Assembly (NCBI GenBank): GCA_965263305.1
Contig: OZ253666.1
Span: 496,001 to 560,000 of the forward strand
Reading direction: 5' to 3'
DNA: 64,000 bases
Source of the DNA: MED-G105 sp965263305
Lineage (GTDB): Bacteria; Pseudomonadota; Alphaproteobacteria; Caulobacterales; Parvularculaceae
Position 1 is the stretch's first letter, and the number at the start of each line of letters is the position of its first letter. A program made the position numbers and the translations under genes. Under the pieces are notes generated by a model. It was not told where the DNA came from and did not search any database. It saw nothing but the letters and a program-made list of their open reading frames with translations. This document shows positions 1 through 7,512 of the stretch, piece after piece.

Positions 1-114
1 TGCCACAACATCGCCCGCCAACACCCGCCCACCGGCATCGCCCACCGTTGTAGTCGTTGCTTCCAAGGGTTTGACCATTGCGATCAAATCGAGGGCTTTG
101 TCTACGGAAATCAT
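1..114 (-). CDS. moeA: Molybdopterin molybdenumtransferase MoeA, N-terminal fragment (runs off window)
   Basis: Only the first 38 codons lie in the window; the rest continues beyond base 1. The translation begins MISVDKALDLI and ends GRVLAGDVVA, which matches the N-terminal pattern of MoeA (alternating acidic and hydrophobic residues, then 'GRVLAxDV'). MoeA inserts molybdate into adenylylated molybdopterin, the last step of Mo-cofactor assembly. The start is the ATG at 112-114. The preceding moaC stop is at 128-130, so only 13 bases separate them, and an AAAGAAAGG-type ribosome site sits in the gap. Its place as the last visible gene of a moa operon supports the call. The catalytic domains are outside the window, so the name rests on the N-terminus and context. 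Confidence 0.8.
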   Translation of the reverse strand, partial: MISVDKALDLIAMVKPLEATTTTVGDAGGRVLAGDVVA

Positions 115-127
115 CGCGCGCCTTTCT

Positions 128-607
128 TTACCCATCTTTTTTGAAATCGCCCGAAGCGCCGCCGGTTTTCTCGACTAACTCAATCGGCCCGATGATCATG
201 GCTTTGTCCACCGCTTTGGCCATATCATAGATTGTCAAACAGGCGACCGAGACGGCCGTCAGCGCCTCCATCTCTACCCCCGTTTGGCCGTTTGTTTTGA
301 CGCGCGCATCAACGTCAATAGCGCATTTTTCATCATTATACGCCGTTTCCACTTTGACGCCTGTCAACGCCAATGGATGACATAAGGGGATGAGGTCCGC
401 CGTCTTCTTGGCGCCGCCAATCCCCGCCAACATCGCGACCGCACCGATATCGCCTTTTTTTACGCCCTTTTCCCGGATCACGCGATAGGCCTCTGGACTG
501 AATTGCACGCTGCCCCGCGCTCGCGCCTCGCGGGCGGTTGCCGCTTTGTCAGAGACGTCAACCATGGTCGGGCGGCCCTCAGAATCGAAATGGGTAAGGT
601 CTGACAT
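128..607 (-). CDS. moaC: Cyclic pyranopterin monophosphate synthase MoaC
   Basis: MoaC converts the MoaA product (3',8-cyclo-7,8-dihydro-GTP) to cyclic pyranopterin monophosphate in the cytoplasm, the first committed intermediate of molybdenum cofactor synthesis. The 159-residue product has normal family length. Visible family signatures are LCHPLALTGVKV (residues 75-86), the NGQTGVEMEALTAV block (106-119) and the catalytic DMAKAVDK segment (128-135). The ATG at 607 lies 19 bases after the moaB stop on the same strand, and moeA follows 13 bases after its stop, so it belongs to one moa operon. No anomalies are visible. Confidence 0.97.
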   Translation of the reverse strand: MSDLTHFDSEGRPTMVDVSDKAATAREARARGSVQFSPEAYRVIREKGVKKGDIGAVAMLAGIGGAKKTADLIPLCHPLALTGVKVETAYNDEKCAIDVDARVKTNGQTGVEMEALTAVSVACLTIYDMAKAVDKAMIIGPIELVEKTGGASGDFKKDG

Positions 608-626
608 TCTAAACCTGTCGGTCTCT

Positions 627-1157
627 TTATTTTTCCATCAGCCTGGGCATTAACTCAACCAGATTGCAAGGCTTGTGGCGACTATCCAGCTGGTAATGAA
701 TGACCTTATCCCAGCCATCCTTCACCGCGCCATTTGACCCCGGCAATGCAAAAATGAATGTCCCCTTAGCGACGCCGGCCGTCGCGCGGGACTGCAAGGT
801 TGACAACCCAACTGTCTCGAAACTGACCTTATGAAAGATAACCGAAAACCCTTCGATGACTTTATCGAAGAGCGGGGTCACTGCTTCCGGCGTGACATCA
901 CGCCCCGTCAGCCCTGTGCCCCCCGTCGAGATCACGACGTCCACTTGCGGATCGGCGATCCACGCGCCGATCGTTTCCTGTATAGCGGCGACGTCATCTT
1001 TCACGATGCGCCGGTCAGCCAGAATATGACCGGCTTTTTCTAATCGATCTACGAGGGTCGCGCCGGAAGTGTCGGTCTCGAAATCTCGTGTATCCGTCAC
1101 GGTTAAGATTGCTATCCGTACAGGAATAAAATCCAGGCTTTCATTAATGCCATGCAT
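627..1157 (-). CDS. moaB: Molybdenum cofactor biosynthesis protein MoaB (MPT adenylyltransferase family)
   Basis: This 176-residue protein belongs to the MoaB/Mog family, which binds and adenylylates molybdopterin before molybdate insertion. The diagnostic glycine-rich block STGGTGLTGRDVTPEA is at residues 77-92, after an N-terminal Rossmann-like strand (VRIAILTVTDTR). A conserved GxNGAVKDGWDKV region lies near the C-terminus. The start ATG at 1157 has a GAGAG ribosome site just upstream. It lies between moaE and moaC in the same orientation. MoaB and MogA cannot be separated confidently by eye. Length and the lack of extra domains favour MoaB, and the paired moeA supplies the insertion step. 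Confidence 0.93.
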   Translation of the reverse strand: MHGINESLDFIPVRIAILTVTDTRDFETDTSGATLVDRLEKAGHILADRRIVKDDVAAIQETIGAWIADPQVDVVISTGGTGLTGRDVTPEAVTPLFDKVIEGFSVIFHKVSFETVGLSTLQSRATAGVAKGTFIFALPGSNGAVKDGWDKVIHYQLDSRHKPCNLVELMPRLMEK

Positions 1158-1219
1158 AGGGGGTCTCTCAAATGTTCATCGTCGAAAAATTAAGGCCGGC
1201 GCAAATCGCGCGCGCAACG

Positions 1220-1660
1220 CTATGTCCAACGCGCTCGATCCTTATAATCCGCTGCGCGAGGGGAAATCCATGCGTCCCCATCAACCGTTTGCTCCTTTTT
1301 CCAAAATGGCGCATCGGTTTTCAAAAAATCCATCAGGAAATCGCAAGCCTCAAACGCCTCGCGGCGGTGATCGGCGGCTGTCGCCACCAAAACGATGGGC
1401 TCACCGGCGACGACCTCGCCGACACGGTGAATGATGAGGGAGGACCGCAGAGCCCAGCGCGCCTCGGCTTCCCGGACCGCGCCTTCAATGACCGATTGGG
1501 TCATTATTGGATGGTGATCAAGAAACAAGGCGGTCACCCGCGCCTCTTCCGGCCGAACAAGCCCGATAAAACTCGCCACCGCGCCAGCGCCGTCCGCTTT
1601 CGCCATGAAACTCGACAGCGCCGCGCCCGCATCAAAGGATTCAGACGGCAATTGGATCAT
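1220..1660 (-). CDS. moaE: Molybdopterin synthase catalytic subunit MoaE
   Basis: MoaE is the large subunit of molybdopterin synthase. It uses the thiocarboxylate at the C-terminus of MoaD to place two sulfurs on cyclic pyranopterin monophosphate. The 146-residue product shows the family landmarks GAVASFIGLVR (residues 26-36), HRVGEVVAGEPIVLVATAADHR (around 78-99, given here as a region) and the C-terminal FWKKE lysine motif (119-123) expected at the active site. The ATG at 1658-1660 starts one base after the moaD stop codon (1662-1664), so translation of the two subunits is probably coupled. The C-terminal 20 residues are polar and variable. Confidence 0.96.
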   Translation of the reverse strand: MIQLPSESFDAGAALSSFMAKADGAGAVASFIGLVRPEEARVTALFLDHHPIMTQSVIEGAVREAEARWALRSSLIIHRVGEVVAGEPIVLVATAADHRREAFEACDFLMDFLKTDAPFWKKEQTVDGDAWISPRAADYKDRARWT

Positions 1661-1661
1661 G

Positions 1662-1913
1662 TCACCCCCCGCTGAAAGGGGGCAAAAACGCGATCTCGTC
1701 GCCGTCGTTCAATCGATGATCGCCACCGACGACGGTATTGTTCACCGCCATTTTGATGGGCGCATCCTCAACCAACGCCGCCAAATCTTCGGAGGCCTCC
1801 AAAAGATGGCGCTTCAGCCCGTCAGCCGTGATACCGTCAGAGGGTAACGCCATAACCTGTTGACGGCCCATTACATCGCTCAGGGCGCCGAAGAACAACA
1901 CGGTCACCGTCAC
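1662..1913 (-). CDS. moaD: Molybdopterin synthase sulfur carrier subunit MoaD
   Basis: This is an 83-residue ubiquitin-fold sulfur carrier. Its last residues are PFSGG; the terminal Gly-Gly is activated by adenylation and converted to a thiocarboxylate that donates sulfur in the MoaE reaction. The N-terminus (VTVLFFGALSDVMG) matches the MoaD first strand and the LNDGDEIAFLPP region precedes the tail. The start is a GTG at 1911-1913, supported by a strong AAGGGGAGG ribosome site about eight bases upstream. It sits 13 bases after moaA and one base before moaE, consistent with stoichiometric co-translation. Confidence 0.96.
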   Translation of the reverse strand: MTVTVLFFGALSDVMGRQQVMALPSDGITADGLKRHLLEASEDLAALVEDAPIKMAVNNTVVGGDHRLNDGDEIAFLPPFSGG

Positions 1914-1926
1914 GCCCCGCCTCCCC

Positions 1927-2970
1927 TTATCCGCCCGTCGCGGACATAAAACGCGGCGTCGCCGGCGCTGCGCCGCGTTTTTCGATCAGAAAGTCATGCC
2001 CCTTTGGTTTACGGGTCATGGCCTCGTCTAGGGCTTCATCAAGGGCTGCGCTAAGCGCCGCCGGCGATGCATCGGGCCCGTGGGCGCGTAAAACCGCGCG
2101 AAGATCCGCCTGGTCCTGTTGGCCCAGGCACATATAAAGCTGACCGGTGCAGGTCACCCGCACGCGATTACAGCCCTCACAGAAATTTTGCGTAACCGGC
2201 GTGATAAAGCCGAGACGCCCGCCAGTTTCTTTCACCCGAACATATCGCGCCGGCCCGCCCGTGCGGTAATCCTCAGGTTCAAGAGTAAATCGCTGCTCGA
2301 GGTCGCGCCGCACATCGAGTAGAGGCGCATACTGATCGACCCGATCTTCCTCGACCTCCCCCATGGGCATCACCTCAATTAAGGTGAGATCCATGCCACG
2401 CTCATGGCACCAATTCATCAGGGATGGAATTTCATGCAAGTTCGACCCTTTAAGCGCCACCGCATTGATTTTGATTTTTAGGCCCGCGGCTAACCCTGCG
2501 TCGATCCCGGCCAACACCTTTGGCAACGCATCGCGACGCGTCAGGCGAGCAAAATTTTCCCGATCAAGCGTATCAAGAGAGACATTGATCCGCTTTACGC
2601 CAAGGGCCGCTAGTTCTTCGGCATGGGGCGCCAGCTGGGTCGCGTTCGTGGTGATCGTTAATTCGTCAAAGCGCCCATCGTGGAGCGGCCGAGATAATCC
2701 CTCAATTAGCTGCATCACGTTGCGGCGGACTAACGGCTCGCCGCCGGTCAATCGGATTTTCCGAACCCCGCGTTTAACAAACGCAAGCGCGACCTGTTCT
2801 AGCTCTTCGAGGGATAACAGCCGGGCTTTCGGTTCAAAAACGGCATTCTCCGCCATGCAGTAGGCGCAACGCAAATCACAGCGATCCGTCACCGAGAGGC
2901 GCAAATAGGTGATATGACGGCCAAATCCATCGACAAGAGGTTCTGACCTATTGGGGGCACTTTTACTCAT
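1927..2970 (-). CDS. moaA: GTP 3',8-cyclase MoaA (radical SAM)
   Basis: MoaA opens the Mo-cofactor pathway by cyclising GTP with a radical-SAM mechanism. From the chosen ATG (2968-2970) the protein is 347 residues. The N-terminal 4Fe-4S cluster cysteines are at 31, 35 and 38 (CDLRCAYCM), and a C-terminal cluster motif NFCEGCNRVRVTC is present. The frame stays open upstream to 3180, overlapping fghA, but the upstream residues do not resemble MoaA. A second ATG at 2997 is also possible. The start at 2970 was chosen because the DGFGRHITYLRLSVTDRC block usually begins 10-15 residues into the protein. The C-terminus is short: it ends SATGG, close to the GG tail MoaA uses. Confidence 0.95.
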   Translation of the reverse strand: MSKSAPNRSEPLVDGFGRHITYLRLSVTDRCDLRCAYCMAENAVFEPKARLLSLEELEQVALAFVKRGVRKIRLTGGEPLVRRNVMQLIEGLSRPLHDGRFDELTITTNATQLAPHAEELAALGVKRINVSLDTLDRENFARLTRRDALPKVLAGIDAGLAAGLKIKINAVALKGSNLHEIPSLMNWCHERGMDLTLIEVMPMGEVEEDRVDQYAPLLDVRRDLEQRFTLEPEDYRTGGPARYVRVKETGGRLGFITPVTQNFCEGCNRVRVTCTGQLYMCLGQQDQADLRAVLRAHGPDASPAALSAALDEALDEAMTRKPKGHDFLIEKRGAAPATPRFMSATGG

Positions 2971-3106
2971 AAATCTAGCAAGCGCATTGCGCGCCATCCT
3001 GTCAACTAGAAGCGTGACCGCATTCACCCGATCATGGGACCAGCCGCTATCTGGTGGGGGCGCCAAATCATTGCCCGCTAGGCCACAAGGGAAGGTTAGG
3101 GTCAGG

Positions 3107-3949
3107 CTAGGAAAGGCGCTCAACATGCCAGCGCAGATGGTCCTCGATGAAGCTAGCGATAAAGTAGTAGCTATGATCATAGCCCGGCTGCATCCGCAGG
3201 TTTAGGGGGACGCCGGCTTTTTCGCAGGCCGCCTGCAACAGCTCGGGCTTCAACTGTGCCTCCAAAAATGTGTCAGCCGCGCCTTGGTCCACCAGGAGCG
3301 CCGCTGCGCGGGCGCCATCCTCTAGGAGCGCGCACGCGTCATAGTCGCGCCAGGCGCCACGATCCTCCCCCAGATACCCGCCTAACGCTTTCTCACCCCA
3401 AGGGCAGTTTACCGGCGAAGAGATTGGGGCAAAGGCCGAAATTGATCGAAATTTCTGCGGGTTGCGCAGGCCGATGGTCAACGCGCCATGCCCGCCCATG
3501 GAATGGCCCGTGACGCCGACGCGTGCGGGGTCCACCGGAAATTGGTCTAGAACGAGGTCGTAAAGCTCCTCCTCGATATACCGCCGCATTTGGTAATGGG
3601 TGCTCCAGGGAGCTTGTGTCGCGTTCACATAGAACCCGGCGCCAAGGCCGAAATCGTAGGCCCCAACAGGGTCGTCCGGCACACCCTCCCCCCGGGGAGA
3701 GGTATCCGGCGCGATTAACACCAGCCCTAGTTCCGCAGCAATTCGTTGGGCACCAGCTTTGACAATAAAATTTTCTTCCGTACAGGTCAGGCCCGACAGC
3801 CAGAATATGGCCGGGAATGGCCCGCTTCCGTGCCGGTTTTCGGGAGGCGTATAAACCGCGAACCGCATATCACATCGGCACGCCTCACTAGGGTGGGTAA
3901 AGATTTTTTGCTGACCGCCAAAAACTGTCGCCGTCGAAATCAGGTTCAT
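3107..3949 (-). CDS. fghA: S-formylglutathione hydrolase
   Basis: This serine esterase hydrolyses S-formylglutathione to formate and glutathione, the second step of glutathione-dependent formaldehyde oxidation. The 280-residue alpha/beta hydrolase shows the oxyanion-region signature LSGLTCTEEN (51-60) and the nucleophile elbow GHSMGGHGA with Ser150. A DQGAADTF acid region and a GYDHSYYF histidine motif follow near the C-terminus. All are typical of the esterase-D/FGH family. The partner dehydrogenase adhC lies at 6054-7166 on the same strand, but three foreign-looking genes separate them. Downstream, moaA starts 137 bases after the stop. Confidence 0.95.
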   Translation of the reverse strand: MNLISTATVFGGQQKIFTHPSEACRCDMRFAVYTPPENRHGSGPFPAIFWLSGLTCTEENFIVKAGAQRIAAELGLVLIAPDTSPRGEGVPDDPVGAYDFGLGAGFYVNATQAPWSTHYQMRRYIEEELYDLVLDQFPVDPARVGVTGHSMGGHGALTIGLRNPQKFRSISAFAPISSPVNCPWGEKALGGYLGEDRGAWRDYDACALLEDGARAAALLVDQGAADTFLEAQLKPELLQAACEKAGVPLNLRMQPGYDHSYYFIASFIEDHLRWHVERLS

Positions 3950-4074
3950 GTAAAAAACGCCTTAAAACCAAACGCTGGGCGCAAACCAAGCGCCAATTGT
4001 GAGACACATCACTGGGGCGAGATGTAAAATAGGCTCTTCTCCATATCAACGATTTTATCTGGAAGGAGAGCCCC

Positions 4075-4650
4075 ATGGGAAAACGAATTTTTTTGATGAG
4101 CGCCGTCGCTATCCTGGCATGGCAAGCAGGCGGTGACGCGGCTTACGCAGCAAAACGATCCTGCGATGCTGAATTGCGCTTGGACTTAAAGCCACGCGGA
4201 TCCCACCCGACGGGCGTTGCACTGCTCGATGCCTATTCCGCGAGCGGCGTCGCGAACACGGCGAACAAAGCACGCCGCAACGCCCGAGCCAACGCGCGTC
4301 AATGCGGCGGGAAGGTTTGGGAGGATCGTTGGAACAATTTACCAAACCCACCAGGCATTCCCTCGCAGTGCACATCATCGAACCGGGTCAAAAACTTCAA
4401 CACGACCAACATCAAATGCAAAATCTTCGACGCGATATGCCATATCAAATGGCAACAGGGCCGAGGGTTTAACTCCCAGGATTATGCGCGCATCTGGCTG
4501 AAGACAACCGGCCAAACCTCATCTTGCGGCAGCGCGCATCTTTACTCTGGAAACTACGGTCTTTCGGAATGTTCGTTTACCCGGCGTGCTGAAGTGTGTG
4601 GGAACCTACCCTTGCAATTTGGCAGTCAATTCCCTCCCTATGGGAATTAA
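4075..4650 (+). CDS. Secreted cysteine-rich protein of unknown function
   Basis: I do not recognise this 191-residue protein. It begins with a clear signal peptide (MGKRIFLMSAVAILAWQAGG, cleavage probably after the AYA at about residues 23-25). The mature part has eight cysteines, enough for four disulfides, and many basic and aromatic residues but no membrane segment. The ATG at 4075 has a strong GGAAGGAGAG ribosome site. It opens the AT-richer block that separates fghA from adhC and runs opposite to them. It could be a small secreted effector, toxin-like or carbohydrate-binding protein; the sequence alone does not decide. Confidence 0.75.
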   Translation: MGKRIFLMSAVAILAWQAGGDAAYAAKRSCDAELRLDLKPRGSHPTGVALLDAYSASGVANTANKARRNARANARQCGGKVWEDRWNNLPNPPGIPSQCTSSNRVKNFNTTNIKCKIFDAICHIKWQQGRGFNSQDYARIWLKTTGQTSSCGSAHLYSGNYGLSECSFTRRAEVCGNLPLQFGSQFPPYGN

Positions 4651-4675
4651 ATTTTTCACAAGTAAAAACGTTTAA

Positions 4676-4691
4676 CCACCTGAGATGGTGG
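4676..4691. other. Short inverted repeat after the secreted-protein gene
   Basis: CCACC (4676-4680) and GGTGG (4687-4691) form a 5-bp stem with a six-base loop about 25 bases after the stop at 4650. A second perfect pair, GGTGA/TCACC, lies at 4764-4776. Neither has a following T tract, so terminator function is doubtful. The 156-base gap between the two converging genes shows nothing else. Confidence 0.3.
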
Positions 4692-4806
4692 ACTTGATGA
4701 TTTTCTCCCTATGGCAACCATCAGCCCTAATATTTTTACGGAATTTCTTAAATAGTGATAAGAGGTGACGCTCACCATATAGTCCCAAAAGACTCTGCGT
4801 ATCGCC

Positions 4807-5349
4807 CTAATCCCCACAAGGTGTTTTAAGCGTATCGTCTGTAAGATATCTTAATATAACGCCTGCGTCACGTATCATTTGTCGTGAGACGCGTTGCGAT
4901 TTTAACCACCGCGTTTCCTCTTGAATTCCACGAGCAACCACCAAGCGCGAAATGCCAGCCCAAACGATTGTCCGAGCGCAATCGCTACAGGGAAACCTAG
5001 TACAATACATCGTGGCACCCGCAAGCTCTTTCCCGGCTGCGAACGCGGTATAAATCGCCGCTCGTTCCGCATGTTCGATCACCAGATATCGATTGTCGCT
5101 GTCGATATTCTCTTTCTTGTAACCCGCAAACTCGCGCAGCCGCGGCGGTATTCGGTTCGCGGATTCAGCAACAACTAACCGGTTCCGGGTGATAACAGCG
5201 CCGACCGCTACTTCTGGTCTATCTCTAAATAAAGGGTCATCAGTATCACATGCGATTGCAAACGCTCGTTGAAGAAAAATACGATCGACATCTGTTTGAG
5301 ATGCATTATTGTCTTCATTTTGACTTTCAGCATCTAGCTCGGGGGGCAT
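4807..5349 (-). CDS. Zinc-dependent dCMP/cytidine-type deaminase
   Basis: This 180-residue protein has the zinc deaminase core: HAERAAIY at residues 93-100 (zinc His and proton-shuttle Glu) and PCSDCA at 120-125 (two zinc cysteines), followed by AGISRLVVA. The spacing resembles dCMP deaminases, which convert dCMP to dUMP, more than tRNA adenosine deaminases. The first 20 residues are acidic and polar (DAESQNEDNN), unlike the family core. The ATG at 5347-5349 has an AAGGAT ribosome site. The frame is open further upstream to a GTG, but the extra residues are a hydrophobic artefact of the opposite gene. The start overlaps the divergent gene at 5348. It may act with that neighbour on deoxycytidine nucleotides; the true substrate is unknown. 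Confidence 0.88.
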   Translation of the reverse strand: MPPELDAESQNEDNNASQTDVDRIFLQRAFAIACDTDDPLFRDRPEVAVGAVITRNRLVVAESANRIPPRLREFAGYKKENIDSDNRYLVIEHAERAAIYTAFAAGKELAGATMYCTRFPCSDCARTIVWAGISRLVVARGIQEETRWLKSQRVSRQMIRDAGVILRYLTDDTLKTPCGD

Positions 5350-6034
5350 GATGATCCTTACTCGTGACGAGATAAAAAAGGAAAAAATTGTTGTTGGCGC
5401 GACAGCGACTGGCGAAAGAGCCACTACGTATGACGCAACAGTAGGGAAAATTATCACAAAAAAAGGTGAATGCCGAGATAATAGCTACGCGTTATCCCAA
5501 CGGGGAATTGCATGGGTGATCTCCAATGAAATTTTCAGCTTTCCCGAAAACCGCACCGGCCTAGCGACATTAAGAACAACCTGGACCAACAGAGGCATCC
5601 TCACTTTAACATTGGGCATAATCGACCCCGGTTACACTGGTCCGCTGGCAACTGCCGTTGTCAATTTCGGGCGACACGAATTTATCATTAACAAGAACGA
5701 TAAATTTTTCCGTGTTCTCGTTTTAGGCCACCAAAAGGCAGAAACGCGATCAGATTTCGAATCTTTCGACGAGTATACCCGCAAAGTGCTCGGCCAAACC
5801 ACAAATTTCTCAGAAACATTCCTCAGCATCGATACGCTCGCGCCGGAGATTTTACGGTCGTTGTTTTCAATGCCAAGATGGGTGGTTTATCTCAGCATCA
5901 TCGCGATTTTCTTCGGTTTTTTTTCCGCAACCCTGCCAATCGGATACTCCGCCATGAATGGGATGCTGAACTTGCAGCATAAAATTGAGATCCTCGAACA
6001 ACGCTTAGACGCCTTAGAAAACGAACCTGATTGA
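5348..6034 (+). CDS. Membrane-anchored dCTP deaminase/dUTPase-fold protein, likely lacking catalytic Glu
   Basis: The 228-residue protein starts MILTRDEIKKEKIV, as in dCTP deaminases. It has counterparts of their motifs: RTTWTNRG at 76-83 (family RSSxARxG) and IIDPGYTGPLATAVVNFG at 91-108 (family IDPGwsGxxxLExxNxG). The catalytic Glu of dCTP deaminase aligns with Ala103. A transmembrane helix follows at about 178-197 and the tail (206-226) is a short heptad-like helix. So a cytosolic nucleotide-binding domain appears to be tethered to the membrane. ATG at 5348 or 5351 may be used; GGGGGG upstream could serve as ribosome site. It is divergent from, and overlaps by two bases, the zinc deaminase gene. 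Catalysis as a dUTPase or pure sensing are both possible. Confidence 0.8.
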   Translation: MMILTRDEIKKEKIVVGATATGERATTYDATVGKIITKKGECRDNSYALSQRGIAWVISNEIFSFPENRTGLATLRTTWTNRGILTLTLGIIDPGYTGPLATAVVNFGRHEFIINKNDKFFRVLVLGHQKAETRSDFESFDEYTRKVLGQTTNFSETFLSIDTLAPEILRSLFSMPRWVVYLSIIAIFFGFFSATLPIGYSAMNGMLNLQHKIEILEQRLDALENEPD

Positions 6035-6053
6035 TGGCCGAAACCACAGCGCG

Positions 6054-7166
6054 CTAAAACGTCACGACGGAGCGAATCGACTTGCCTTCATGCATTAGGT
6101 CGAAGGCGTCGTTGATCTTCTCCAATGGCACGACATGGGTGATCAAGGGATCGATCTCGATCTTTCCATTCATGTACCAGTCAACGACTTTCGGCGTGTC
6201 GGTGCGCCCGCGTGCGCCGCCAAAGGCGGTGCCTTTCCAGACTCTCCCCGTGACCAATTGAAACGGACGGGTTGAGATTTCTTTTCCCGCCTCGGCGACA
6301 CCGATAATGATCGACTCCCCCCAGCCGCGATGGCAACTTTCAAGGGCTTGGCGCATGACAACCGTGTTGCCCGTGCAATCAAAGGTGTAATCAGCGCCGC
6401 CATCTGTCAGCGCCACGACTTGATCAACAACATTTTCAATCCCAATATCATTGGGATTGACGTAATCCGTCATGCCAAATTGTTCCGCCATCTCGCGTTT
6501 GGCGGGGTTGGTATCGACACCAATAATTTTGTCCGCCCCAACCATTCTTAGACCCTGGATCACGTTGAGCCCAATACCGCCTAGGCCAAATACGGCGCAA
6601 TTTGCGCCCGCCTCAACACCAGCCGTCCAAACAACCGCACCGACGCCCGTGGTGACGCCGCACCCGACATAACAAACCTTTTCAAAGGGGGCGTCCTTGC
6701 GGATTTTCGCAAGGGCGATCTCAGGCAGCACCGTAAAATTAGAAAAAGTCGAACACCCCATATAGTGATAGAGGGTTTCGCCCTTGAAAGAGAACCGACT
6801 TGTGCCATCCGGCATAACGCCTTTGCCTTGTGTCGTTCGAATAGAGGTACACAGATTGCTTTTTTGAGAGAGGCAAGTTTTACACTCCCGGCATTCGGGC
6901 GTGTAAAGCGGAATAACGTGATCACCGACTTCAACGCTCGACACGCCGGGGCCGATTTCCCTGACAATCCCCGCCCCTTCATGGCCCAGAATGGAGGGGA
7001 ACATGCCTTCAGAATCTTTCCCAGAGAGGGTGTAGGCGTCCGTGTGGCAAACGCCCGACGCCATTACTTCTACCAGGACCTCACCGGCCTTGGGTCCCTC
7101 GAGGTCAACCTCTTCAATTTCCAACGGTGCGTTCGGTGCTACGGCTATAGCGGCGCGTGTTTTCAT
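6054..7166 (-). CDS. adhC: S-(hydroxymethyl)glutathione dehydrogenase (class III alcohol dehydrogenase)
   Basis: This 370-residue zinc MDR enzyme oxidises S-hydroxymethylglutathione, formed from formaldehyde and glutathione, to S-formylglutathione with NAD. It shows GHEGAGIV in the catalytic domain, the structural-zinc cysteine cluster CRECKTCLSQKSNLC, the conserved YMGCSTFSNFTVLPEIALAK class III region, and the NAD-binding GLGGIGLNVIQG. Length is normal. The partner hydrolase fghA is 2.1 kb further along the same strand, separated by genes that look acquired. The start ATG at 7166 fits the family N-terminus (MKTRAAIAVAPNAPLEIEEV). Confidence 0.97.
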   Translation of the reverse strand: MKTRAAIAVAPNAPLEIEEVDLEGPKAGEVLVEVMASGVCHTDAYTLSGKDSEGMFPSILGHEGAGIVREIGPGVSSVEVGDHVIPLYTPECRECKTCLSQKSNLCTSIRTTQGKGVMPDGTSRFSFKGETLYHYMGCSTFSNFTVLPEIALAKIRKDAPFEKVCYVGCGVTTGVGAVVWTAGVEAGANCAVFGLGGIGLNVIQGLRMVGADKIIGVDTNPAKREMAEQFGMTDYVNPNDIGIENVVDQVVALTDGGADYTFDCTGNTVVMRQALESCHRGWGESIIIGVAEAGKEISTRPFQLVTGRVWKGTAFGGARGRTDTPKVVDWYMNGKIEIDPLITHVVPLEKINDAFDLMHEGKSIRSVVTF

Positions 7167-7512
7167 GATAAAATCCGTTTTGTTCGCTCACGCAAAAATG
7201 CTCAATTACATTCTAATATGCCTGGCTCCGGTCTGAATGAGAAGACCTTCTTCGTCACTGGCGCCAAATCCAGATTTGAGTTTGTAACCACACTCCATCA
7301 ACGCTGCGGCGCAACGAGCATCCTTAGATGTCGAAATCGATCAAAGAGAAACGACGGGGTCGGAGAAAAATATCTACCAAATTGGCCGCTTTATCAACCG
7401 CCGGGTGAGCGGCCTTAAAGAGTAGAGTAATCTGATGACAATCTCGCGGGGTTCGCGAAGAGACCTACGCGGCTTGGCGAGCAACGTTATCAAATTGAAA
7501 GCAACGCGGACG
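7167..7512. other. 346-base intergenic region with one strong inverted repeat
   Basis: No credible gene is visible between adhC and the flavin oxidoreductase, both on the minus strand. The region holds a perfect 7-bp inverted repeat, GGCCGCT (7384-7390) and AGCGGCC (7408-7414), with a 17-base loop. It could be part of the 3' end of the oxidoreductase transcript, but no clear T run follows. The adhC promoter should lie here; I could not assign -35/-10 boxes with confidence. Confidence 0.4.

Noticed and set aside
3106..3180. Long N-terminal extension of moaA into fghA
   Set aside because: The extension has no MoaA resemblance; the ATG at 2970 gives normal family length.
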